A DNA stretch of 64,000 nucleotides, from contig CM037850.1 in NCBI GenBank assembly GCA_021234535.1, positions 15,127,114 through 15,191,113 of the forward strand, read 5' to 3'. Source of the DNA: Stichopus chloronotus. Lineage: Eukaryota; Echinodermata; Holothuroidea; Aspidochirotida; Stichopodidae. The first letter of the stretch is position 1. Each line of letters opens with the position of its first letter. The position numbers were made by a program, and so were the translations under genes. Below the pieces are notes generated by a model that worked only from the letters and a program-made list of their open reading frames with translations, ran no database searches and was not told where the DNA came from. This document shows positions 13,301-28,300 of this stretch, in pieces.

Positions 13301-16300
13301 TCATTGAGACTAGCCCATGCAGATACTGTAGCATATCTATCTAGCAAGGGTTTTAATTATTTTTATATACCTTGTGATAAAGTTCATACTATTATCAAAT
13401 AAGTTTCTTACATCTTTATGCATTTCTTAAAACAAAATGCACCAATCATTATTTCCATGATAAAGCTGCGGGATCCATGAGATCTTAATAGAATTAATGA
13501 AGTTATTAATGTTGACCATCTTAACGCCACCTTCATCATAAGAGTTACATAATTGAGTTCTTTTAATAACGTTGCTTGGCTTTTCATTCCATACAAACTT
13601 AAACAGTGACTGTTGCAAATTTGTAACAAAATATTCATCAGGATTCTGGAGAGACATGAAGAAGTATGTTAACTTTGAGAGGGCGAGTGATCTAACTACA
13701 GTGACCCTACCCAAAACTGTCAGCTGAAGCTTTGACCAATGTCTCAAAACTCTTTTAACGCTTTCTAAGGCTTTATTGAAGATAAAATTAACCATAGAGT
13801 TTAAATTTGTATTAAATTTGATGCCAAGAATGCTAAAATTATTATTGATCCAATTTAAGTTACACCTCTGCAAAATGGGGGCATCATTTTTCTTGGAACC
13901 AATCCAAACAGCATTTGTTTTTTCTGTATTAACCTTTCACCAACACATGAAATAAAAATCATCCAGGAGTTTCAAACTCCTAGATGATTCTAGAAAGAGA
14001 GGCTTCTGATCCATCATGATCACTGTATCATCTGCATATCGAAATATTTTAAACTGTCTTTTCCCAACTTGAATCCCCTTCACCAAACTGTCATTCCTGA
14101 AAAGAATACCAAGCACTTCCACACAGAGAAGAAACAAGTAAGGAGATAAAGGATCTCCTTGTCGGTAACCCCTTTGACCTTAAAGAAAGAGGATAAATAA
14201 CATTGACTAACGTACATTTTGCGCTATTTGTCAAGAAAAGCTTAACCCACCCAATGAATGAAGGACCAAAATTGTCGCTACTTAACCCATTGTGCAAAAA
14301 AATGTAATCTAAAGAGTCAGAAGCTTTTTCAAAATCTACCAAGATGAAAAGCCTGGGAAGGATATTGATTTCTGTATACAGGATTAGGTCCTACAGTAGC
14401 CTTATATTTTCTCCAATAAACCTTCCCTTAAGAAATCCTTTTTGAAATGGATGAAATAAGGCTGTTAAGAACTCTCTTCTTTCTATTAGCAATACAGCTT
14501 GTAGCAAGTTTGTAAATCACAAGTTGTAGAGTAATTGGTTGCCAATTTTTCAAATACATTTTATCTTTGTTTGGCTTTGGAAGTAGTGTGATGACACCTC
14601 AAGAGAGTGTAACCGAATGAACCTGTTTCATAGCAATAATTTAATGCTTTTCTAACATAGACCCCTCAGTTACCCCAAACTCAATGGGCTAACCATCCAG
14701 TCCCAAAGACATATTGGTTGACCTACTATTGAGTGCAAGGAAAATTTCATCATTTTGACGCTCTTCGTTTAAACCCTGAGCTTCATTTTCACTTAAGAGG
14801 TTAATATTACAATGATTAAAAATATCCGACAAATTACAGTACAGGGAACATACAAGTTTTGCCTTGAGAAGAGATTTTTATAGAATGCACAGTATTGTTT
14901 TCATTCAGAATCTTATTTTACTAATGTGTAGTACCTTTTGGAGTTATTAATGGCATGATAAGTTTGTTAGTAAAATTTCTCTTTTCTAAAGAGAGGAATA
15001 GCATGTAGGTTTTTCTCCCATGTTGTACCATCAGGCATGTGATCTAAGAAGAACTCCTTCTAAACTTTGTTTTTTAAGTGTCTCAAGCAAAGCTTTCTTT
15101 TCATTTAACTACTCACAGTTTCTTCTGTGGGATTTTCTCCCATTGTCTCAATTTTGTCAATAAGTTTTTGCTCCTTTTGGAGCTTCTCATTCTTTTTCCT
15201 TCAAGAGTATGAAATAGATTTTCGATAAATATTCATTAGTATAATTTCCAACAGAAGTGACTCAGCAATTCTGAACTGAATATGTTTTTTGGGGATATTT
15301 TCAATATTTTCTGTCTTAATCGGAGTTGCAACCTAGTTCGAAACAGTCTCCCGAATTATACTTCTTACCAAATTAACATATTCATTGTCCCGTAAAGTGA
15401 TGCATTAAATTTCCAATACGAATGACCCTTAGAATGTTTCTTAAAAACAAATTTATAATGAACTAAAGAATGGTCTATAACCGAAACCAATATCTGCAGA
15501 ATCAACAGGTAATAATTCATTTGAAATATAGAAATAGTCTAACCTTGCTTGTTTAAATTGATTTGATTTTTGTTAGCACTTAAAACATGATAAGCATCAC
15601 TGAATTTGTAATCATTCAATAAACTTACAATTGCGTTTCTTGCCATAGGGTTATTGTCATGCAATTACCCTTCACTGTCCAATGAGGGATTTCAAATGCA
15701 GTTCCAGTCTGCACCCATAACAACAAAGGTATCATGTGTTCCACATATTAATTTAATTATATGATTGTAGAAGTTAGGTGAATCCCTGTTAGGCCCATAG
15801 ACTGAAAATATTGTGAAATCGTGATCCTCTGTTTGGAGAGATATAACTACATAATTACCATCATGCATTATGCTTAACACATTTCATTTTTAAGGAAAAA
15901 TTATTCAATAAAATTGCTGCCCCATGCCCCTTCAGCCTTTAGAGCACACTGCATATTTGAAGACCAATGTACATCTTGTAATAGAGAAAATATTGGCATT
16001 TTTTTATACAGGAAATGCATCGCACCTTGTCTTTTGTAAAATTTTGCAAGCCCTCTTCAATTGAAGAAACTATTTCAAGGCTTGCCATTGCATGTCACAT
16101 TCAAGCTTTTCAATGTGTGATACTGTTGTTTAACAGGGTTGGGATACATATTTGGAAGTTTTATAAGAAAAAGGGAGACTTAAGATGGGAAAGTTGCAAA
16201 CAGAAAGGTATAAGGGAGCACAAACAAAGGAAAGGGCTCTAAAAAACAACATAACATAATTATAACCTAGTTGCAGCCTATTTGGACAGTCAAACCACAT

Positions 16301-19300
16301 TGGAATAAGAATAGGGATATAAAAATGGACAACTAATGTAGAGCACAAAAGGGCAGCATAGAGGGTAATGAAAGGGGGCGAAAGAAGGTAACCAAGCTTA
16401 AAAACATACCCATTTCAAGAGTAGAAATGTAGATGAATGAGAAAGGCCAAAATGTCTTAGCACGGTACTGACTTGACTGGTAAAGCAACTCATGACAACC
16501 TCGTAAGTGTGAATATACGAGTAACATTTACTTGAGTAGTATGAAATTCATTCACTTATGTATACAGTAGGAAAATGTTATATTTACTGCAGTAGCCTTC
16601 TGCTACCATAGAACTGTCTTTGTTGATAACAATAATGCAGGCTGGTACCCACCAGGGGACATATAGAAGCTTGATTTCTTGGCACTTTCTAATGGTCGAG
16701 TGTTTTGCTCGAAATTTTTTCGTGCTTCATGCACCTCAAGCTAAATTTCACCTGAAATATAGATTTTTGAGCCATTGAATAACTTTTCTTTCAGCTTGTA
16801 AGGTCCTGCTCTTAAAACATTCTCTCTGTCTGCATAACAAACAAAGCAAATATAATAAGTCAAGGTTTTTCTGAGTTCGGAGGTCCACATCTTTCTGGAG
16901 ATTGGTGGATGCATTCAATTTCTATGTTTTGAAGATCCATAAGTGACTCTTGGATATCTTGCTTGATAACCGCTTCACATGATTTTTCGTCGTCTCCTCA
17001 ACACTCAAAATATTAAATTTTGTCGTCTCAACCTGTGTTTTCTAGATCTTCATGCTTTTGTTTTATTTTCATCTCCATCTGCTCAACAGAATCTTTCAAA
17101 CACTTAACTCATCCCTGTCACCTTCATCTTTGATAGTTTTTTTTTACCTCGTCAGTTCCCATAAATTCCACAGATTCCGCCATGTATCTGAAACTGATCC
17201 TTCAAACGACTGAATTTCTTTCTGCATGGCCTCTAGCTGGAATGGGAGGGATTGTTACTTGTTCAACTGCTGGATGATAATCCCAGTTTTGTATACATCA
17301 TGGCATCACCCTTCAGTTGTATGTTTTCTTATTGTGTTTGTCTTAGTATGAGTTGAGCGATAAGTATGGCGAAGTCTAAGATTCTATGGATTCACCTTCT
17401 CCATTTAAAAATGTCACCAAAAGTAGTCACATTTTTTCTTCTAACCATTACCAGGCCATATATAAGATACTGCATATGCAGTTCCACATGGCAAAACTTG
17501 GCAAATTGTCAGAACAGTTTTAGACATGTGCCTCACCAACAGACTCCATCTTGAAAGCCTCTGTTTGCAAAAATCTTGGTTCGTTGTCTGATAAAGCTTG
17601 TTTGAAAACCTGTGTTCTGACCGATAAAGCAAGTTAATTGTAGAAAAACTACGTTTAGCTCTGAGAAATCATGTTTATCACCATTTGAAAAACCATGTTA
17701 ACTGCCAATAAACCATGTTTATCGATGCTGAACCATGTTGATCTCCAAAGAAAGGTTAGATTATTGCATAATAATGTAGCATCATTTTATTGCATTCCAT
17801 CATATTTTTCATATAATTGTATGATGGTGTATGAGAAGGAGCATGATGCGAACAGGTCGCCATTATTTAGATAACAATTCTCTGATGCAATCATATCCGT
17901 TGCCAATAAGACCAATAATAGCCTAGTGTTAGTCATTGTGAGAAAGTAGCACGTTTACAGTAGATTCCAGCTTATTTTTTCCGTTGGAATATACTAGGCT
18001 ACGTATACACCTACAAGACATGCCCTAGTAGCTCTGTGCCACTTCTCAATAGCTACAAACTAACAACTGATGGTTGAATGAGACTAGCCAGTAGCTTATG
18101 ATAGAATTAGAAAGTTATGTTATAGCAAATACTTATAATTAATACTGATACAATGGTTTTGACCAATAAACCATGTTTATCACCGATAAACCAAACCATG
18201 TTTATTTCCAATAAACCATGTTTATCGCCGAATAATGAATGCAGCTGATAACTTGGACTGTCGACTGGTAAACTATGTCTTTCACTGATTAACTTGGATT
18301 ATCACTGACAAACTGGGTTCTGTCAACTGATATACATTGATTGTCACCAATATGGGTTTGTCAACTGATATGCATTGATCGTCACCAATAATGTATGTTT
18401 TCCAGCAGAAAAACTGTGTTTATCAGATACAAACCATGTTTGTCTCGAAAATCTATGTTTTTCATTTAGATTCCATGTTTTTGTAATGATGATTCAAGGT
18501 TATTGCCAAAAAACATGGATTCTTGGTCGAAAAACGTGGAGTTTCAACCATTAAACCATGTTTATCAGTGATGATCCAAGTTTCTTGGTGATAAACTTGG
18601 CTTATCAGTCAAAATGGATTTTTGATGATAAACATGAATTTTTGAGCAAAGAACATGGATTTATGAGCAATGGGTTGATGAGCAATAATCCAAGTTTACG
18701 GTGATAAACCTGGTAGATCGCTCAAAAAAACAAGATTTTGCATAATTTTCCATTTTTTGATTTTGCAACAAACTTAGATTACTGGTGGATAATGTACGCT
18801 TTTTGGTTGATGTACCATGTGTATTATTAAAAACCATGTTTATGAACATGGTTTTTTGCTTAAAAAGTCAAGAGTTTGCCTGCATAAACTTAGATTATTG
18901 GTTTTTACTATAGGTTTTGGTCTATTTTTCAAGCAAAAACATTTACCTGTTGATAAACGTAGTTTTTTAAACATAGTGACTGATGTTTAAAAAATGAACA
19001 AGATACATGTGCGTTCTCGACCTTCCTCCATAGAGGTCGAAAACGTAGGAACCATGGAAACTTTCGGACAGAAAAATTTGAATACATTCTCAACCCTTCC
19101 AAAAGATTTCCACATGTTGGACCTTGTTACATAGGAAGATCGAAAATGTAAAAAAAATTAGGAAATTTCTGGAAGGGTTAAATGTATTTGGTTATTAGAA
19201 TTTCTAAGTCAAGAAGTTTTTCACATTTTTGACATGGTTTGTGGGGCCACGTAAAAATTTAATCTATTGCACCGTTAGGATTCAGTTGGTTTTCTTTTTA

Positions 19301-22300
19301 GATAAGGATTTCTCTATTCTGAAAAAGGAAATACCAAACTGTAGAAATATAGAAGGATAGTTTTATTCTTCTACAGAAATTCTGCTCTTCCTACATGTGG
19401 AAACTGTAAATTTTTCTTGCTCTTTTCATAGACAGCTAATTGAAAACTTAAAAAAAAAAGCAGAACACATCTCTTGTACAAATGAGCTGAGGGAACATAA
19501 ATTTGACATTTTGTGGGTGATGGTGTTCTTGAAGCCCCATTATCATTGGAAAGTGTTCCCCCTATTCAGAGACTATTTTCCCCAAAGGAAGCAATTTCAT
19601 TCAGCAGTCCCCTCCTCCGATACAGCCACACATACAAGTAGGCAAGCCTTATGTCAAATGTGATCAGTCCAGCAGTATAGTACTAACAAGGAAACACATT
19701 CAAACAAATTTTCCAGATTTACTGTAGGAACATCGTGAAATTCTACATGATAAGTATTATTTATGAAAAAAACTATGTAAAAATTATTTAATTCCTTCCC
19801 ATGTTTGGAAAATGTAGTAATTCTTTATAGGGAAGACACGTTCAGAAACAAGACAGATCCTAGTGAATTATCACCCAAATTTTTGGCCAGAAAGTGTGTG
19901 TGGCACGTTAATTTTGGTGTCACTGGAAAGCGTAGATTGCTGTGTATCTTAAAATACTGTAGTTACCGAATACACAAGCGACTCTCACATTTTTCTAGAT
20001 AACATTTTGCACAATGCCAATTTTCACCTTGTAGAGAAAAGCGGTAGCTTTTGGCAGAAAATCGTGCTCATGAATATAAATCACAACGCTAAAGCAAAAG
20101 TTGGACACAGGGAACTGACACGCACCCAACACCGGGTGTCATGTTGAATGAAAGTAAGAAGGACGGCCTGGTGCAAGGATTACATATCGTTGTCACACCA
20201 TCTTATAACAATACCCCCATCAAGTAATCAAGGCATGATAAAAATCTGTATTCAAAAATCACTATGCCACTTAAAAGTTTGTGTAGGTAAAGGTTGATTG
20301 CATTTCACTAAATACAGAATAAAGTTTTAGAGCAGTTTAAATTTGGACTTTTTAGGAAAAAGGAAAATCCTTTGGTTATCAGTGCAGATAAGTAATAGAC
20401 TAAACAAGGAAAGTTGCTTGTACTTTGTTTTGGCAACCCTTGGAAATTTCTTGCATGTTGACTTAAATGGTCACTGTATCTTACCACCAACCTTTAGGCT
20501 TTGATCTTCAAGGGTATGCAAACACATCCACATGCACAGATATTGTTGCGGTAAGTGTGTGGGTAGCAATATCTGTTGTAACAGTTAAATGGTTGATCAA
20601 GCAGCAATGTAAATAGGTTGATTAAATTTCTGAAAGAAAAATAGGAAAGGTGAGTGAGGTTAGGTCTTTGGAATTTTCAGCTTTATCGTGGAAAAATCAG
20701 AGAATGGAACAGTATTAATACCAGTAAGACACTAAACTGGTAAATTTGTTGTTCAAAAGGGATCAATTCTTAAGTGGCAGTTAGAAGTGAGATATAACTG
20801 AAATTGTGTTTATAAAGAATAGATCTATTCAACTAGGTTTAGTGTAACCCCAGTGCCCAGCACAGTGTTGGGCATGTTGAGTTCTGTGGATGGTGGACCG
20901 GGAACGCACATGGAGCATGCCTTTTAAACTATCCTGGTTGTGAATTAAATGATGGCATGAGTTCGAAGAAGAAAATAATAAATAAATAACCCTGCAATGA
21001 CCAGAATATATGCTGAAAGTATCTTGAACTTACTAAATGGCATAAATCAGTGAAAATTTGATCTCCTGTTTAGAAAATAATGGTCCTTGTTTTGAGCGTT
21101 ACAACATGCCTACAATATGGTCATGCACACTTACATATATCGTGTGTTCTGTGCTTAAAAAAATTCCACCGTTATTGCATTCTCTTCGCTGCAGAAAATT
21201 GAGCACTCATGCCCTGAGTTCTGTTATCAGGTGGCTTGCTGGGAATTTGGTGCTCTCATTATAGTTGAAGAAATGAACTATTGTAAACCTGTAATGTCAC
21301 TACTATCAAGTTTGGTTCGGTGTACAAATATGCCACTACTTGATGATGTAGTACTGTGCAGGTTTTAATAGCACACAATGTGTTGTGCAACACTTGTGTG
21401 CTACCGCTCTTGTGAACATTATGGTGTGTAACCACGACCAGCTTTTGTGCAGTGAATATGCATTAGGCCCTATAGTGCTTCATTTGCCTGTTAAGCAAGG
21501 TGAGACTGAATAAGTTTTGTTTGCAGCACATTTTAGAATTCACCACATTTGGTGAACTTTTTTTGCAAAAATTCAATGATTTGGATAGGATTGACAATGT
21601 GCACCTCAGTAGCTTTACTTAATTAGTTGGTCCACTCAACCAATTGACAACAAAGTTGGAAATGAATTTCCTATTTTTACAGTTTCCTCAAACTTACACC
21701 ATCACTTTAAATTGTATCCGGGGGGGGGGGGTGGCTTAGAGGGGTGTAGCTTAGACTATGACCTTTGAACAAAGCAGGGCTTTAATATGTTATGGTACCT
21801 ATTCAAACTTTTGAGTAACATTACCTGGTTTTTTTCATCTGGGGTCACCAAGGTCAAACACCAAAAATCTTGTGACCACCATAAGAAGGCATATAGTGAT
21901 AATTATCATACTTTGCACGTAGGTTGTCCATATTAAGAAGATAAGCATATTTTCTTTCATGACAGAAGTCCAAGGTCATCTGAGCTAACAGAGGAACATC
22001 AAACACCGGCTACCCTACACCAGCAGAGTTTAAGTTTTATGTTCTTTCATCTGGTAGCCTAAAGGCCAAGTAAAATGATGTTGTCCTCTTCATAATAAGT
22101 TGTCTTGCCAAAATTCACGTAATGACTTACAGTTGATATTTCCAAGTTGGTATAATGTTCAGAAACACACTTGCATTGTGCTGCTAGCAACACATCACCA
22201 CATTTCAAAATGGTTCAGATATTGTATCATATTGGAAGTTAAGTCTTAATTTGATTCAAACGCATTTGGTTTTCCAAGGAACAATTTGTACCAAACTTTG

Positions 22301-25300
22301 GTTGTTCTGCATTGAATTGTTGTATCTTGGATGCCAGTACTACATATTACCTGCCAGTACAGGTAACTGTGATGATTGCCATACATGATGCAAGTAGTCC
22401 ATGTTGAGTAGATGAACCCAAATGTTTGTGGAAGAGGTCAAAAGTCATCTTAGGTCACCAGAGGTCAACATTGAAAACACTGTGACCAATGTACCGCAAA
22501 AAGAGTGGCCGTACTCATACATGGCATGTACATGTAGTCCATGTCAAAAGTGTTAACCCCATTTATGTGGTTGAGTTCAAAGGTCAGTTGAGGTTATCAG
22601 ATGGCAAACCCTGAAAATCTTGTTATCTCAAGATAGGAAACTTTAATGCTTTCCCATTTTAGCCTTAAGGACTCTACTGCCTCAGTAAAGTGACCCATCT
22701 TTGCTATACTGCAGTGATGCAAAACATTTTTCCCACAAACCTTGTCTGGTCTAAATGTAGTGTAATGAATTGATCAATTTTTCAATGCATTTTTTGCATT
22801 CTGGTTTATTTCTGAGTGCAAAAAGGTGTGAAATTTCAAAATCTTGTGGTCCAGAGAGTTTATACAGTATGGGGATCAAACTTTTGACTGAAACTTCAGA
22901 GAAAGGTATCAGTGATGTGAATTTTCAATGGTTGATGTGAATGACATCACTGAGTCATTGATTCATCATGTCAACTGTTATCAATGATCTCTGTGTTGGT
23001 TCTTAAGATGAGTTGTGTCGATGACATCAGTTGATTTTTTTTTGGTGAGATTTGAAGGTGAATGTTATCAACAATATGAGGTTGTCTCCTATGTTGGTTC
23101 CTCAGATCATGCTGCAAAGAAGACAGAGCAAGCTTAAAGACAAAGAAGTTGATAAAGGAACAGACGACAAGAAACCTACAGGAGATGAAACACAAGGGAT
23201 GAGAGGAGATGACAGACAAGGGAGGGGAGATGCAGATGACAGACATGGAAGAAGGGATGGAGAAGACAAAATGAAACAGAATAAGCTGGAACCAAGAGTG
23301 TACAAACCAGGTAAATGAATTTAAATTGCACTCCCACTGGAAATATCACCCACTAGGAGGTTAGGTGTGTGGAGCACCCACTGGGTATTAAGTGATTTGA
23401 AGCACCCAGTTGGTGGTGATCGATTAGATGCAATAACTTTAATGTGATGAAACAACCAAGGTAAAGGATATGGAATACACATTCTGTTGTTAGGGATATG
23501 ATGCAACCACGGGGAGATGGGGGAAGAGTAATTTGCACTGACTGGGAGATGATAGCAGTGGCACCCTCTCAGAATTGGAAGCAGAGTATACCTACCCACC
23601 ACACAGTGAGAGACAATGTGAAGCTGGAAGGTGGTGAGAAAGAGCACCCACCAGGATGTACGATTCAAGGTATTCTTCAGAGAAGACCAAAAGTTATGAG
23701 AGAATTGGCACACCATAGGATGAAGTGCTATCAAACAGGGAAGAGGGAGGCAACTCTTATGAGGTGTTAAGGGGTTTCTAAGCTAGCATTTGAAAGAAAT
23801 CTTTCAATGCAGAAAACAATGATTTAAACCATGTGATGTGTAATTGTCTGATTCCACCTTTATTACGACTGTTGTGATATTTACAAATAGTGCAAGCAGA
23901 ATACAGTGTAACACATACAAGTTCCAGACACAACACTTAACGTAACGTGTATGTAAAATGTTAGTGTAGCCCACCTTGAGGTAAGATTAATAGTTTTTAC
24001 ACTTCGAAATCAGAATTATCATTGACATTTCCAGTGTCATCAGTGTATCAGAACTATTCATTAACATTTATAATATTGTCAGTGTATCAGAACTTATCAT
24101 TAACATTTCCTGATACCATCAATGTATCAGAACTAATCATTGGTATTTGTATTATTTCTAATACTGTCAATGTATTAGAACTAATCATTAACATTTTTAA
24201 TATAGTCAACGTATTCTGATACATTGACAATAATCATTAACAGCTTCTAATATTGTCAAAATATCTTTCTTTTAGCATCAGTCCTCTGAATATTAATGTC
24301 TGCTTTTTTCTTCAGCTCAGTTTGAAGGTGCCTTAGGTCGAGTCACCTCATCCAGCGTTAACAATCCCAGGCAACTTATTGATGTTCACACCCTCAGAGC
24401 GGAGGAGGAAGAGGATGTGAGTTAATTCATTTTATTTGTATCGTACTCTGCCATTAGTAATGTGGTGTAAGCATTTTAGTGTTTAAATCCATTGCAATAA
24501 TCTCATGAGCAATAGTTTATGTGATACCCCTTTCCATTTTACTTGAATAAGTTGGTTAGTCTTGAGTCACAAATCAGTGTTTGGGATTATCTGGATTACT
24601 TTTCTTTCATCACAAGAAGAATTTACCATTTATTTTTTGTCCTTGTTTGACTAATGAACCATAATTTGACCTACTTAAAGGGAAATGCATAAAAATAATT
24701 GTACTAGTTAGGGTTGGGTGGTATCCCAAGTCAGTGCTGGTATTCGCAGTACCGGTACTTGCAATACTGGACGAAAAATTTTTTCTACTATTGCCGGTAC
24801 TTTTGAATACTTCGCAGTACTCCGGAAATTCTTGGTATTGGTACTGTCTCCAAAAAATCAACAAAAATTTGTTTTTGAATGTAGCATTACATATCATCAT
24901 TAAAAGGGACCAAAAAATAAATTCCAGATCCATTTTAAAACGTCTCATTTCAATATCTCACAAAAAGCAAACCCCAAGGCTTCTGAAAGTAATGTATCCA
25001 TCACCGTAAATGATTGCAGTTAACCTTGTACACAGTGGAAGTCAGTGATGCATGGAAGAATGTAATTTGTCATTTTAATTTAAAGCAAATGGTTACGAAA
25101 GCGACTAGAGTAACCGAAAATACATTGAGCCTGATTGACCATATCTATACCACGAATGAAAATTTAGTTAGAAATGTTGAAGTACCTGAAATACGAATGA
25201 GTGATCACTATCCTGTGTACTTTACCTGGGCCCACAAGATGCGGCAAAATGGCAAAAATGTTCACACTTTTATTAAGTATAGAGCTGTACGCAGAATAAA

Positions 25301-28300
25301 TGACAAAGCATTTTTGAACGATCTAAGTAAATGTAGTTGGGAAAAAGTGACCTCACTTATTGACCAAGACGTAGCACTTACCCTTTGGGGGAATATGCTG
25401 CTAAACGTTGTTGACAATCACGCTCCAAAAAAAGAAAAAAGAGTTAAAAGAAAGTTTCAACTAAAATGGTTCAACGAGGAGATAAAAGAGGCTATTAAAA
25501 AGAGGGATAGTGCTAAAATTGAAAAGGCTGAAATTTACAGGTACTGGAGAAATAAAACAACTGCGCTTATACGACAAGCGAAAAGGAATTACTTTCAAAA
25601 CGAAATATCAAAGAATAACGGAAATACAAAGGCTTTGTGGAAAATCATAAGAAGTGTGCAATCAAACGATACAGTAAAGGATACCACTTCGTGTAGTTTG
25701 CTAAATGATCGTGGTATCATTCTTACTGATGGAAATGATATTACAAACGCATTTAACACTTTCTTTACCTCCATCTCAAAGAAATATTTTTCAAATGCAA
25801 AGTATCCTGGGAATGATAGTTTATACTCCCTAAAGTTATATTTATCATCTAAACTAACTAGTGATGAAAGATTTAATATACCTGAAGTCACTTACGAATT
25901 TGTTTATAATTATCTCAATGGGCTGGATACTACTAAAGCTACTGGCACCGATGAGATTAGTGCCTATATACTTAAAAAGAGTGCACCGGTTATAACTGAA
26001 AGTCTTACCCATATAATTAACCTTAGCATCAGAAATACTGTGTTCCCTTCCTCATGGAAATCTGCAAAAGTTATACCCATATATAAAAGTGGTTCCAGTA
26101 TGGAGGTAAGCAATTATCGGCCCATCTCTGTGCTACCTGTAGTGTCCAAAATCGTAGAAAAGCATGTTCACCACGCACTGTATGACTATTTTCAGAAATT
26201 CCAGTTACTAAGAGTGGTGCAATCTGGTTTCAGTGCTAATCATTCTTGTGAAACGGCACTATTAAAGCTAATGGAAGAATGATATATGAATATAGACGAT
26301 GGAAATATGATAGGAACTATTTTTCTACATTTAAGAAAAGCTTTTGATCTTGTTGATCATGAACTTTTGTTACAAAAGTTAAGTGTATACCAGTGCTCTG
26401 ATCAATCTCTTAAATGGTTTAAATCGTATTTATTGAATAGGAATCAATGTGTATGTGTAAATGGAACTCAGTCAAACAGTATGCTGGTATCTTGCGGGGT
26501 GCCTCAAGGATCAATTATTGGCCTGTTATTGTTTCTTATTTTTATAAACGATTTTGATTTATGTCTTACACACTGCTCATCAGATATGTATGCTGATGAT
26601 ACTACATTTCATGTTCATGGCAAGTCCACAGAGGAACTCTCCGTTAAGTTAAGTGAAGATTCTAAGAATATCAATAAATGGAGCGCAGGTAATAAAATAG
26701 TTATTAATACAGACAAAACACGAAGTATGTTAATATGTTCAAAACAAAGGCAAATTACTCTCTCTGGTGACGATGTTTTAAATGTGTATATTGGTGACCA
26801 AAGATTAGAGAATACTAGCATGGAGAAGCTTTTAGGAGTTTGGATTGATTCAAATCTAACATGGGAGCAACAAATAAGTCATGTATGTAAGACCGTAAGT
26901 TCAAGATTAGCACTTCTAAGAAGAATTAAGCAGTACATTGATATCCCAACCAGTATTCTATATTTTAATGGCTATATTTTACCCTATATTGATTATTGCA
27001 GTCTCAGATGGAGTTCGTGTACTAAGGGTAACACAGAGAGAATTGAAAAACTTTTGAAGAGTGCTGCTAGGATTATACTCAATGCCACATATGAAGACAG
27101 ATCGACTGACCTTTTTAGTAAACTTGGATGGCATACATTTGACCAAAGAGTTAAATACAAAGGGCTTTGCATGATTTATAAATCCTTAAATGACCTCAGC
27201 CCATGTTATATGAAAGACTTATTCCAATACACACGAAATGTACAGTACATAGCCACGCCCAGAGATCCTCGTCAATGTCAAATCTATTTCTGTCGGGGGG
27301 AAGAACCAAATTTCATAAAAGAAGATTTACATTTATTGGAGCCAAAGAATGGAATCAATTGCTATCATCTTTAAAAAATGTCACTTCTTATAGTGCTTTT
27401 AAAGGATTAATTAACGAATTCATATAATTTATTGTATATATTCATATTTAATTTTGTTTCTGAGTGTGCTTTTTATTCCTTTTAATGTTCTTAGTTTTTG
27501 TTTAACTCTTCGTCTTATTTTTTAGTTTTTTATAATTTTCCTTTTTATGATTGTTGTTTTTGTTTGAATCGTTTTACCATTATGTAAAATTTTTTGAGGG
27601 CCTCGGGGAAGATTAGCCACGGCTAACTGAGTCACCCTCTGGAAATAAGGTTTAAATAAATAAAATAAATAAATAAATAAAAACCACTGCAAAGAAAGAG
27701 TAAGGTATCCGTGTGTCACACTAAACAAAAGTGAACCAAAGAAGAGACAGAAATAGTTACGTTTAGGTGTTATTCCAGTGGTGTTTTTTTTATGTGTGAC
27801 TAGTGGGTGCTTGTCTTTGTATATTTCTTTAGCCCCATGTAATCATCTGCACGTACGAAGTGGATCATTCAGTTTCTACTCTAGTTCTACTCTAGTGGGT
27901 CTCTGATGCTGATGTCACAGGTTTGATCCCTGTTCGGCACTTCTTTTGCCATGTTTTTTTTTTTTCCTCTATTGTTGAACGTATTGGTTTGAAAACCTTT
28001 CCTCAAGTTCCTACTGTACATAGCCGAAAACCCCATCCCAATTTTGCTGATTCTAGCTGAGTTGGTATCAATTTATAATGATAATGGAGCAACAAAAGAA
28101 ATAAAACAAAGATAATTTTTTTTTCTGCAGCCACCCTTTGTCTTAAGCAAGACATTTTCTTTTTGACCTTGAGATGGATCGTGACTATGAGTTGCCATTG
28201 GGGATACATACAATGATATTTACTATTGTATGTAGGCTATAGATGTTCAAACATGCTATGTAGGCCTAACTTTATGGAAATCAGGTTGCTTGGAAAATTT

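Noticed and set aside
27880..27960. tRNA-like B box (GGTTTGATCCC) in a patl1 intron
   Set aside because: No convincing A box or cloverleaf, and only a weak match to the box consensus.
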